Assembly: GCA_027924645.1 (NCBI GenBank)
Contig: BSBN01000039.1
Coordinates: 24,278,001-24,342,000 of the forward strand
DNA from: Cunninghamia lanceolata
Lineage: Eukaryota > Streptophyta > Pinopsida > Cupressales > Cupressaceae
DNA: 64,000 nucleotides
Direction: 5' to 3'
Both the position numbers and the translations under genes were made by a program. The notes below the pieces were generated by a model. The model was not told the DNA's origin, did no database searches, and saw only the letters and a list, made by a program, of their open reading frames with translations. Positions 22,051-33,176 of the stretch are shown in pieces. Numbering within the stretch: position 1 is the first letter of the stretch; each line of letters opens with the position of its first letter.

Positions 22051-23072
22051 GATAAACTAGTACATATTTTCAAAAATTAATGACACACCTTTGTCACCTA
22101 TGATGATCCTATCCAAGATAGGTAAACAAATATGGACAACTCAGAGTTTCCTGAATATAACAAGGTTACCATCCTAAAAGTTTTTGAATGTTTGATACTC
22201 AGCTCGTGTATAAAAGACATTAAAACCATTAGGAAGATGAGATGGGTTTTCATCAACTTGCAAATAAGCATTTAACAATGTTCCTGCATTTTCCACTGTG
22301 TTTAAAAAATGAATGAAAGGAAACAAATTGGGTATTCATATAGGTTAATGGATTTTGTTAGAAGTGAAGAAATACATAACAATTAAAGACCACATTTGAA
22401 GGTTATTTTTGCTCTCTTTATTAGTAGGGTGGGAGGGATTGTGAGGCATTTAATTTTTAGCCAGGGAGATCAAAACTCAAATGCCACTCCATGCTTAATA
22501 GGATGATAAAAATCCAATTTGTGGCTGCAGAGAAATTGATCAGCAGGAGGCATGTACCAGTTGGTGAAAGGTGGGTAAGCTAGAAATCAACCTTAATCGC
22601 ATGAAGAATCACCCAAGCTGTAAACTACAAAAGTCAAGTAGTTTGTATGGTATCTGAATTCCTACCAAAATGGTTTGTCCTAACCAAGGGATAAAGAGAC
22701 GGGCAAAAATCCTCAATTGCAAGTTTTGTAGTGCAAAAGAAATCACCATATACTCGTAGTTTAGTAGATCAGTGTATTTATAAATGTAAAACATTTGAAT
22801 TTTCTAATGCCTCAAACCAAATTATCACAAAAAATTTTAAATTAAAATGGTAAGATCTGAAGCATACCACCAAATGGACTAGAGTTGGAACCAAAAGCAG
22901 GGGTTGAAGTCCCACCAAATGCAAGTGTTGAAGTGTCATCAAATGCTGGCTGTGCCCCAAAAGGACTGGAGCTAGGTTGCCCAAATGTTGTTCACCAAAA
23001 AATAAAAAGCAACCCATGAGCAGAACCAAAACATCATTAAATTCTCTATCCATTAATAATCCACCTACAGAC
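22051..23072. repeat. NUP98 intron-exon unit 1, right part
   Basis: Continues the ~1.93-kb unit after hAT-2. It carries exon copy A (22,868-22,987) and, on the minus strand at about 22,160-22,310, a copy of the conserved VENAGTLVN frame with one 3-nt deletion and a later one-base insertion. It is cut at 23,072 by the next insertion. Confidence 0.85.
22868..22987 (-). CDS. NUP98: Duplicated NUP98-like FG exon, copy A (acceptor AG lost)
   Basis: A 120-nt copy reading [15 protein letters not shown], then [17 protein letters not shown], with the donor TTTGGTG|GTATGC intact. At the acceptor the minus strand reads GAACAAC, where copy B reads GAATAGC, so AG has become AA. The frame is open. Without another acceptor the exon should be skipped. 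Confidence 0.65.
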
Positions 23073-23504
23073 TGTTGTGACCATTTTACAACATCACCCC
23101 ATTGCAGATGGGGTCCCCCTTTTTTTTGACTTGGCTTATAGTTCTGGCTCTGATCCAACAGTTTCTAGCATGGTTTCAATGAGGTGAGGTCCTAGTAAAG
23201 TTAGCTCACAGGTGTTCGAAGGTATGAAAGTGAAGGTTTTCTCCTGATTGTGCCTGAAGCCCTAAAAGTTTCTCCATAGGCAAAACTGGCCTGTCCTTGG
23301 CAGATCCATCTTTCCACCTTAGAACCCTCTCATTCCCGGCATGATGCCTTGTTCCGAACTCCTAAGGCTGTGATCCAGAGGGTTTCCAAGTGGTTCAAGG
23401 GGTCCGGGACTCAGTGAAATTTCAAACAATGAACCCAAGAGCCATTCTAAAACCCATGCTCCGGAAGAAATTTCAAACTGAAGGAATAATTCCCTGGACC
23501 TGGA

Positions 23505-24420
23505 AAGGAAGTTTGTCCTTGAGCGCAAAATCCTGTTAGAGAAGGAATATGCGCTCAGGAAGAAATTTCTGTTCTGGTCGCATAATCCAATGCCTACTGG
23601 AATTTGCGCTTCAGGAAAGGAACTTGTCCAGGTCGCAAATTCCTTGACCAAGTGGAATGTGTGACCTGCATAATGAGGTTCCTGATCGAGTCTGAAAGTG
23701 CACCATGAAGGAAAATTCCCTGACTATCTAAAAATTTCACCTTGGAACCTGGAAATCCCTGAAGACAGAAGATGCTTCTCATGATGGATCCTATTTCAGA
23801 TTTTGAATCTCTAATCAATGTCAAAAGTCTATCCTTACGAAGAACTGAACAAAATGATGAAGTCCTTAGCCAAAATTATAAAAACTTGTCAAAGTCACAA
23901 AATCCCGTTGGAGAAGGAATCTGCGCTCAGGGAGGAATTTCTGTCCTGGTTGCAAAATCTAGTACCTACTAGAATATGCGCTCCAGGAAATTTTTTTCCC
24001 TTGGTCACAAAATCCTATCCCAGGTGGAAAGTGTGACTGGGAGAAGATTCCTGTTCCATCTGGATTTTGCGCCCAAGGTGAAATCCAGTTCCCTCTGAAG
24101 TATGCGACCTGAAGTCCAGAGTTTCCTGAGGAGATAGGAAGATGCATCCTATACTGATCTTCATTTTGAAATCAATGTCAAAAATCCATCCCTGAAAAGG
24201 TTAAGACAAAATGATAAGTCCTCGGCAAAATTCATAAGTTCTTATCCCAAGTCGCAAATTCCTTCACCTAATGGATTTTGCGACTTGGAAGAAATTCCTG
24301 TTCCTAGTGAAATATGCGACCAAGAGGAAAATCCTTCACCTACTAGAATTTGTGCCCAAGGAAAGAAATCCAGTTGCATCTGGAATCAGCGACAAGGAAA
24401 ATTCCTTCACAACACGGAAT
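23505..24420 (+). repeat. Degenerate tandem repeats with GCGCTC / GCGACC motifs
   Basis: A ~38-nt theme (GGAATTTGCGCTCAGGAAG-like, then TTCCTGTCCTGGTCGCAAAATCC-like) is repeated many times. A higher-order period of about 373 bp is visible (GAGAAGGAATATGCGCTC near 23,538 and its counterpart near 23,911). It lies upstream of the TATA box and resembles repeated enhancer modules of LTR U3 regions. Confidence 0.6.
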
Positions 24421-24560
24421 CCCCAACCCCCCCCTAAAGTGCGCCCACCGACTGGAGGAGGATAAGACAAAGTTTTAAGTCGGCCAAGCATATAAACTTT
24501 TGGCGGCTAGGTTTTTTTGGCCTATCCAGGTTGGCCAAGTGGCATAAGGAGCCCAAACGC

Positions 24561-24570
24561 CTATATATAG
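24561..24570 (+). promoter_or_regulatory. TATA box upstream of the unknown ORF
   Basis: CTATATATAG in a GC-balanced context, about 540 bases before the ATG at 25,107. This suggests an LTR-type promoter with a long leader. Confidence 0.5.
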
Positions 24571-25106
24571 AGGCCGCCCAAGTCATTATCAAACATTCAA
24601 ACACAATTCCAAAGCAAAAAAGGCAGATTTTAGCATTCTAGGAAAGGAGTTCAAGATTGGAAGGACAAATTTCATCAAGGAGAATTCAGATTTTATCATT
24701 TTCAAAGCAAGATTCTTCATAAGAGCAGAATTTTCTATAGATTTAAGGCAGATTTCTGCAGTCCAAGAGCAGATTTCTTCATTCCAAAACAATTGCCTCC
24801 ATGAAAGCTGGAAATTTCCATTTAGAAGTTCAGAAATCCCTGCATAAAATTCAGAAAAACATTAGAAAATCAGAAATCGTCTTGAAAATCAGAGTTTTAT
24901 CCTCCAAGGACAGGTTTGGGCGATAGTGCATAGGTTTCTTTTCATGCTTATTCTTTCATTCCTATGCATTGATTTCATAATTTTAGTCCCACATGCATAA
25001 ATTTGTAGCACTTACTTCTCATGTTGGGAATAAAAATCCTCATCCCGCCTTTACTCTTACCTCTCAAACCTTATACTTCGTAGTTTCTCCTTGATTCCAC
25101 AGGTAC

Positions 25107-28100
25107 ATGGCAAGCACCAAGACCGGCTCTTCAAGGCAAGCTCAAATGCGGAACGTCCTCAAGGGAACACTTTCGTTGTCCAAGATCGTCTCGAAATGGG
25201 CAAACGTGGGAGACATCAACATCCACCCATCAAGCATGGAAGAAATTAGGAAGCGGATGTATGGAATAGATGGACGTCCTCCATCCCAACTCGCAGCAAA
25301 GATAGTTCGAAGTGGAATTCCGCCCGCCACATGTTTCCCACCTGCCATTCCTTGTCCCGAGCTAATCATGGAATGTTTCATGCACTATGATCCTGAACGT
25401 CGGATGATTGTAGACCAGGACGACACTATGATAGCCTACTTCTCTAAGGAGGAGATTGCTGAAGCATTCAACATTCCTATTTATAGCCCCATAGAGTAGA
25501 CGAGCAAGGAGGAAGCATCCGACATGTTCAAGGTCGATCCTGCAACCTGTTTAGGAATCATCAACAATTCCTAGATGCAGAAGAAGAGACCTCACCGTTC
25601 CAAGCTGCCTAGGACACTCCTTAAATTTGACTTCAAGCAGGAGCATTGAGACCTCGTCGTCATGCTGAACAGGATCATGGGAAGTCCTCAGTCTTCAACC
25701 TTCAAGCCATGGATGTTCTACTACATTGAGGAGGTTACTACAGGAACAAAGACGATAGACTGGGCTTGAATCCTCAGCGATAGCATTGATGAACAAGTCT
25801 GGAATCTGGAGGATTCTAAGGCATTTTACATGAGTTCTTACGTGATCTACATGTTGGCAAGGAACAATAGATACAGGGGATTGTCGTGGAGGGGACGCGT
25901 TGGTAATTTCGAAGGGCAAGTCAGAGACTATGACTGTTATCCACAGCTCCATCTCTAGAACATAAACCATTTCAGAAGATATAATGATGCATTCGCCATG
26001 CACATCACAAGAACCCTTCAAGCAAGCACTCACCAAAGGTTGTCACCCAAGTCTAAGCAATTGATCAAGACATATGGCTCCTAGTTCATTCAATTTCCAA
26101 AGTTCACATACATTCGGGTACAAGGATTCTCTGCCTTCCCGTATAGACTGCCGAGGTATCCTTCGGACAAGATGATCCTGTTGGAATTAACAAGGCAACT
26201 CTCAGCATATGATAAAGTTCAAAAGAAGAAGAAGAGGGCCGGTATTGCTTTTCTAATCCAGACGGAAGATGCAGTCGAGGAGTGTCCTTCCCTCCAGGCC
26301 GCGGAGAGGTCCAATGAAGAACTGTAGTTTTACAACCTAGTGACCCATTCCTTGCCAGCAAACTTTGATCCATTCAATACCACCTGGTATGCATGTGGAA
26401 GGAAGCATAGACATAAGGTGCACCTGGAGGATCACTGGGCGAATGCTGAAGATGACTTCGAGATTCAGAGACAGATGTATTCCCGACTATCAGTGGACAT
26501 GATCAGAGCAACCAAGGTCTTTTCAGTTCCGAACCAAGTTGACAAGGATGGAAAGCAGGTCCAGCCTGCCTTCGAACAAGAAAAGGATAAACCTCTTCCA
26601 CCACTGGTTTGGTCTGATCCTGAGGTCACCCACTTGGATGAACTAATGGCACCCGTGCTGACAAGAACACAAAAGTGGATAAATCAACAGACGGAGAGAT
26701 TGCATAAGAAAGACATCCCTCCGACCTATAATTTGATGGGGGATTTGGAATCTTAGTCTTCCGAGGAGGACATGACCGAAGGAACACCCGCGAAGGAACA
26801 AGGCATAGGAAGGCATGAAGTAAGAAACAGAACTACAGAAGATCCGCCGGCAAAGAGAGTAAAGACCCGGAAAGAGTCTATTAGGAGGCCTGACCAGGAA
26901 GAGTAGAATGCGAGTAAACCTCATTCCGCCAGCACTTCTTCCGTCCAGGAGATTCATCTATTCTCTGACGACAATATGCAAACAGCTAAGGATATAGGGC
27001 TCGTGGAGGAGGAAATGATCCCGAATGAGCAAGCTGAGAAGGGAGACAATGAGTCCATGGATTCCGCCCAAGAGCAGACTCCCAGTCTGGTTGTAGAGAA
27101 TTGTCCTAACCTTTCATCATGGAATCCAGGGGAGGTCCGACTTGAGGACATGCTTCATCACCCTGATCTGGAATTCCTGAACGAGGAGTTCAATTATGGT
27201 GAAGTGCCAATATCCATACCACACGTGGATCAGGAACCGTAGGAACCACTGGGAGAAGTTAATCCGTCCACCAGACCCAAATGGCTGCAAGATAAATTGA
27301 AGAAGGTAGTCAAGAAGAGTGATCCTTCTGCCGAACTTGGGGACTTCCTGGCCAGAATAGGAAAATCCGCAGACCCGAAGAAGACAAAAAAGTTTCCCAG
27401 GATCACTAGTAATGCATTAGGGTCTCACCAAGTGGAAATAGCAGTTCCAAGGGTGGATGAGGCGAAAGAAGACATCAATCCTGAGGATTTTGACGTAGTG
27501 AAGTCGACCTTGGACCAACTACAAAGGATCAGGAAATGGAGGAGCTGGAGGATTCCGTTGCCGCCATCAAAGAAAGGTTGAAGGAGGAAGAGAAGAAGAA
27601 CCAGCTGAAGAGGGAGAATGAAGAATTGAGGCAGTACATCCAGGAGCTCATGGGCCCATTGCAGTCTACCCAAGGAGTGACGGCCCAACCTGCAAACATA
27701 ACCAAAGATTCATTAGCTGAGGTCGAAGTTTTGAGATCGGTAAGTCATGCAACGAAGGAATGGATGGAGAAGGTCTCGGATAGAGCTCATAAGTTTATAG
27801 AGGATCTCGTCCAAGTGAACGGGAGAGTTTCTGCACTCATGGATAGGACGCAAGCGATTTTGGAAGCTTGTCAGCAATTCACAGTCATCCGGGAGGAAAC
27901 CATCCCTAGACTCAAGGCATTGATGAACACTCCGAAGCAGGACTTGGTGAGAAACAAAGTGATACATACAAATTCGGTCTATGATTTCCTCAGTTGGTAC
28001 TCCACCTTGGTCATGAAGAGAGATAACTTGGAGAAGATTGAGGGCAACACTACCCAAGCCCACGCCATGTTGAAGGAAATCCAAGACAAAATCCTTGTGT

Positions 28101-28432
28101 CCATGGAGGCCTGGTTCGATCTGGAGGTAGCACCGGATGGAGTCATTGACTTGGAAGAGTTGAAAGGCAAGATGCGAAACATATACTTCCAAGCTGATTA
28201 TCCTACCCAAGAATCCCATCCTGAGGATGCGTCCTCATTTCTAATCTTCATAAACAGTATCCAGGAGCTGAGGGCGGATTGGGAGAATATCCTTACTACC
28301 TATGCCACCACCTCGTCAGTCATGGAATTCAGGATGGAGAACATGCCCAGTATTCCTATGGAGGAGCTAGAAGTTGTCCTGACCAGGTTCATGGAAGCAG
28401 AGACCAAGGGAGCAGGAGGAAGTTCTAGATAG
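25107..28432 (+). pseudogene. Unknown ~1,108-codon element ORF, decayed by in-frame stops
   Basis: Reads from MASTKTGSSRQAQMRNVLKG. One frame is kept for 2.4 kb, interrupted only by ten stops (TAG at 25,497, 25,572, 25,956, 26,082, 26,325, 26,754, 26,904 and 27,240; TGA at 25,647 and 25,767). A single frameshift near 27,530 is followed by 298 open codons to 28,432. Every stop can be derived from CAG or CGA by one C-to-T change. Features: a globular first half with Arg/Tyr-rich stretches (FYMSSYVIYMLARNNRYRG), an acidic linker, a Lys-rich segment and a coiled-coil region (KERLKEEEKKNQLKRENEEL) near the shift. No zinc knuckle, protease or RT is seen. I do not recognise the family. A gag-like structural protein is one possibility. 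Confidence 0.7.
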
Positions 28433-29636
28433 ACAGGACTATCCTGTCCAGGAGTCCTAGTCAGCATGGACACCCAGGATAGGTGGCAGTCATCCACTTG
28501 CAGATTTTGACAACCCCACCTACCACATCTAGGGTTTCTGACCTGGGCACATATTTCAAGGAAATCTGATTTCCTTTTTGACCTAATGTACTTTGCTTGC
28601 CTATACAAAGGTAGGGGCGCCTCATTTGAAAGGGTCCTCTTTCTCTGATATTTTTTATGCTCCTAGAGCAACTTGATAGCTAGTTTTAGTTCTGTCCTAC
28701 CTGTTTGAGCTGGAAACTTCAAAGATCAGCAAGATTGTTGTAGACAAACTTTCCAAATCAATAAGATAAGCATTGTGAACTGGTGTTTATAGAGTTCTTT
28801 GGATTTTGGCATGGTTTTCCTGATTTCTTTGAAGCATATCTTAAGTTTTCTTAAGTTATTTCATTTCTTCTACTTTTCAAGCTTTCATTAGATAGTGTGA
28901 TGGAAAATATTGTTGTTTGTGGATGATTGAAGCTATTAGTTCATAACATTTGTGATCTGTGGCTTGCAAATCACAATGCATGGTTAGCCTGAACTTGTTC
29001 CAGGCTTAACTTCGATTGTTTCTGCATGTTTTAGTTCCATATTCCATGCCAGAGCAGTCTGAAAATCCTTATTCGTCCTTTGAAGATAGCACCATCTCTG
29101 TCTAAGTTGTTGTCCCCATGACGAAGAAGAAGCGTGGTTTCAATTTCCATCCTCGACAATAGTTCTTTCCATCAAATAGCTCCTTGAACTCTAATCCTTA
29201 TCCCTCTTTTTCATTTTTTTGACTCTGCGTTAGGAATAGATCATTAAGAGCTTATTGAGAAATCATTCCCTGTCTACATAGACAAGACTGGTCGAACTTA
29301 GACTCCTCCTCTGCCACAGATTGAAAAATCTGAGTCCAAAGTGGAAGAATCCAAACCTAGCCTCCAAAACTCGCAGTGAAATCCAAATCTTTCCTTCCTT
29401 GCGCATAGAAACCACTAAGTCCGGTACGTAAGTCCCCCTCGTGATTAACAACAGATTACATCATTCCACAGAGCTTTTCCCATGCATGTCAAGACCTGAC
29501 ACAAAAGGAACCTTGGAGCAATCTCATTCGATCACCAAGTTCAGCATCTGAGAAGCTTTGTTCAAGAGAGGATAGAAACACTTCGTGCCTCTATCCTAAT
29601 GTTTGTTGCAGTCATAAAACACTCATCAACACAAAC

Positions 29637-30493
29637 CAAGATTCCCCAAAGTAAACCTACTAGTAATCCATTCAATTTTACCTAAACTCCATTTAAAATT
29701 AACCAAATCAATCCCTAAAGCATTAAACCCCCCATCCAAGAATCCACCTAGCAACCCACAATCTACTACAATAAAATAAAATTTCTATAAACCCACTCTC
29801 CTTTGCATGTAAGGTTCTATTCATTAATTCCCAAGTCAAAAAATTCCAATCCACCTTGAAACCCCCAGCCTACCACAATAAAATAAAAATACTATAAACC
29901 CACTCTCCTTTGCCTGTTAGGTTCTATGCTTCAATTCCAATTTCAAAAAACTTTGGATACACAACTGCATACTAAGCATTTATGCTCCGCCAAAATACAA
30001 TCACTATCAGCACATACACTATTGCCTAAAATCTATAAAAAATTACTGCTAATGTTTTCTGATTGTTTAAACAAAATCTAACATTACTCAAACCCTAAAC
30101 TATTTTCCATAAAATCCATGTAAAGCTATCCCTACCAATGGCTAAGTCATAAAATCCCCATTCCAGCCACAGACTGAGCATCTTCATCTGCCACAAAAAA
30201 ATCATTACAGGTACATTCCCTACTGCCTAAAATCAATCCAAATTAATATTCAAGATGCCCTAAATGTTTCAAAAACCTCAGATAACTAAAACATTATTTA
30301 ACTAGTCAGAAGTCGTGAGTTATTAAGTATGTATTATCTTGTAATCTGAAACTGTGTTATTCTGAGATTTGTAAGCTGGGTACACCATTCACATATTTAT
30401 ATTTTCTGGAATCAAAGCATTTTCTTGGATAAATCTATTACAATCAGTAACAACAGTGTTCCCAGATGTTTAATTCTGAGTTATTGTTCCCAC
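29637..30493. repeat. NUP98 intron unit 2, left part
   Basis: Starts CAAGATTCCCCAAAG and ends at the copia-2 target site (CCCAC, 30,489-30,493). With 45,269-46,340 it forms a ~1,929-bp unit equal in length to unit 3. No gene is seen in this part. Confidence 0.85.
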
Positions 30494-30949
30494 TGTTGAT
30501 GTATTGGTAGCTTCAGGAGGTAAGCCAAAAGTCAAGTCGGCCAAATCACAAACAAAAATTATATTTGCTAGGTCGGCTCAAGTGAAAGCTAACTTACTCC
30601 TGGATATGTATAAATAGGAGAGAGACTCTCCTCATTTCATCATCAATTCATTTCATTCGTTCTTTTGTGACCAAGAAGAAGATTCACTACTCAAGAAGGA
30701 GATTTATTTCTGCTCAGAAATTTGCACTATTTACAGTGTTGGGTTATATTATTGTATTCTGCCTTTCTTGGCTTGATTCTGAAGTTCGATTTTCTGCACT
30801 GTTGTACCTGATATATCATTAGAAAAGGTTTGGCTGGGTTTTACTCCCTTGCATAGAAGGGTTTTCCGAGGATAAAAATACTGTGTTCACTGTTCTGTGT
30901 TTATTTTCCTGCTTACTGTTCATATTTGATCCAAAAAAAAAAATTAACA
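30494..30949 (+). repeat. Copia-2 5' LTR
   Basis: 456 bp, TGTTGATG to AATTAACA. It contains a TATAAATA box (about 30,609-30,616) followed by CAAT/TTCATT-rich leader sequence, the likely element promoter. Confidence 0.93.
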
Positions 30950-30961
30950 TGGTATCAGAGC
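30950..30961 (+). promoter_or_regulatory. Copia-2 primer-binding site
   Basis: TGGTATCAGAGC immediately follows the 5' LTR and is complementary to the 3' end of initiator tRNA-Met. Confidence 0.93.
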
Positions 30962-31049
30962 CAAGAAAAGCTGATCAGATTTGAGTAAGCATAATTCTGG
31001 GTTGTGTGGAAGACAATTCCTTGTTTAGGGCAGTTACACAGAAAAGAAG

Positions 31050-33171
31050 ATGGTGACCGGTGTCAAGGTAGAAGATAGACTTGATGGGGCTTCAAACTTA
31101 AACTCGTGGAAGTTTAGGGTACTCATTACCTTAGAAGAAAATGATCTGCTAGAATTCGTAGAAGTTGACATGCCTGAGCCGACAGAAGACTCAGAGAAAA
31201 TCCAGTGGAAGAAAAATGGTACGAAGGCTAGAAAGATCATGATAGACTCCGTGAAGGATCACCTAGTATCGATCATCTCCAAGATGAAGACAGCTAAAGA
31301 AATGTTTGATGCACTAAAAGGACTGTATGAGATCGACAATACCAGCAGAGCCCTCACTCTGAGACAACAGCTTCATCATGTAAGAATGGCTAGAGGGGAG
31401 TCAGTTATCTCATTCTTTATGAAGATCTTTGATCTGAGAGATCAGCTGAGCACCATTGGGGATACAGTTGCAGATAGAGATCTTGTTATATTGGCTCTAA
31501 ATGGTCTTCCCCAATCTTGGGAACCTTTCATTCAGAGCATCAGTGGGAGATCCAAGTTGCCCAAGTTTGACCACCTACGGGCTGACTATATTCAGGAAGA
31601 AACCAGACTGGCAGCAAGAGGAAATGGGCGAGACTCCCATAATGAAGAAAGTCAAGTTCTTACTGCACATGCTACTAGAGAAAGAGGCAAAGGAAGAGAA
31701 GGAAAAAGAGGCACCTTCAAGAGAAATAGAGACAAAAAAGCAGATTCTGTTCCAGAATCGAAAAAGAAGGATCTTTCTCATATTCAATGCTACAGGTGTG
31801 ACAAGTATGGACACTATGCCCGAGACTGTAAATTAAAGTTAAAGTAGCATTTTTCTACTGCAAACATTGATGAAGAGACATCTCAGAAGTCAAGACATTC
31901 AAAAGACGTTTCAGAAGGATTCCTATTCATCTCCGCTCTTTCAAGTAATGTACCAACTGACAGTGATACTTGGTTGATAGATAGTGGTGTTTCACGTCAC
32001 ATTACAGGCTAAAGAGAACATCTTACAAACTTAGTAGAGAAAGAGTCTAATTTACAGATTATAATTGGAGATGATGCTAGTTATGCTGTAAAGGGAGCTG
32101 GGGCCACTTCCTTCAAGCTAGATCTGGGTATCCCTCTTCAATTGAGTAATGTATTGTTCGTACCAAGGATCAAAAGTAACCTTGTCTCCAATTCAGCCTT
32201 GGAGGACAAAGGGTACAAGGTTGCCTTCTCTGAAGGAAAGGTTCTTGCATGGCCCAAGAACTCCAACATAAATTCAGCTCGTGTGATTGGTATTCGTCAG
32301 GAAAGCCTATACAGATTGACAATTCAACCAGTTCAGGCATTGTTACACGGCTCTATCAATCTGAGTGAGCTATGGCATAGGAGACTTGCTCACTTACATT
32401 ACAGAGCCCTTCCCACTATGGAGAAGATTGTTACTGGTCTTCCAAAGCTCAATATAGAGCATGATGGCATCTACAAAGGATGCACACTTGGTAAGAATAC
32501 CAAGAGTCCCTTCCATAGTAGTGACAATAGATACAAGGGGATCTTAGATCTTATTCACTCAGATTTGTGTGGACCGATGTCTGTAGCGTCACTGAGTCGA
32601 TTCTGGTACTATGTGACTTTCATCGATGATTATTCCCAGAAGACTTGGATTTACTTCTTGAAATCCAAGGAGTTTGAGGAAGTTCTTGATAGATTCCGAG
32701 AATTCAAGGCGCAAGTTCAGAACATATCCGAGAAGAGGATTAAGGTTCTGAGATCAGGTAATGGAGGAGAGTACACTTCCGGAGGATTTCATAATTTCTG
32801 CATTGAGGCAGGGATCAAGAGGGAGTTTTGTGTTCCATACAACCCTCAGCAAAATGGAGTTGCCGAAAGAAAGAACAAATCTATAGTAGAGGCAGCTAAG
32901 GCTATGATTCATGATCGGAGTTTGCAGAATTTCCTATGGGCAGAGGCTTCCAGAACCGCAGTATATGTTCAGAACAGAAGTCCTCATTGGATATTGGGGA
33001 ACATGACCCAGAGGAGGCCTTCACAGGTGTGAAACCTGAGGTTAGTCACTTGAGGATATTTGGCTGTCCTGTGTACATTCATGTGCCTAAGGATAAAAGA
33101 ACAAAATTGGAACCTTAAGGCAGGAAGGGTATATTTGTGGGCTATAGTGAGTCTTCAAAGGCTTACAAAAT
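31050..33171 (+). pseudogene. Copia-2 gag, protease and integrase
   Basis: Gag begins MVTGVKVEDRLDGASNLNSW and ends in a CYRCDKYGHYARDC zinc knuckle (about 31,788-31,829). A TAG (31,845) and a TAA near 32,010 break the frame around the protease motif WLIDSGVSRHITG. Integrase has WHRRLAHLHYRALPTMEK, HSDLCGPM, FIDDYSQKTWIYF and NPQQNGVAERKN. The second catalytic Asp is lost: RSGNGGEY at 32,751-32,774 with GGT at 32,757-32,759 for GAT. A one-base deletion near 33,006 and a TAA near 33,116 follow before the gypsy insertion in FVGYSESSKAYKIY. Confidence 0.93.
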
Positions 33172-33176
33172 ATACA

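Larger units (their letters stand above)
23073..29630 (+). mobile_element. 6.56-kb insertion with unknown long ORF (probable non-autonomous retroelement)
   Basis: The boundaries follow from paralogous intron copies that read CTACAGAC-CAAGATTCCCC without the insert. The ends are TGTTG...CAACA, flanked by CAGAC / CAAAC (4 of 5 match), which suggests an LTR element. I could not find a matching pair of LTRs, nor RT or integrase. Inside are degenerate tandem repeats (23.5-24.4 kb), a TATA box (24,561-24,570), a decayed ORF (25,107-28,432) and about 1.2 kb of noncoding DNA (28,433-29,630). Classification is uncertain: a LARD-like derivative is the favoured reading, two partial nested insertions an alternative. 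Confidence 0.6.

Noticed and set aside
23073..23160. Primer-binding-site complement (GGCTCTGATCCAACA near 23,143) as proof of a minus-strand LTR element
   Set aside because: It matches the tRNA-iMet site imperfectly and no LTR lies at the expected position.
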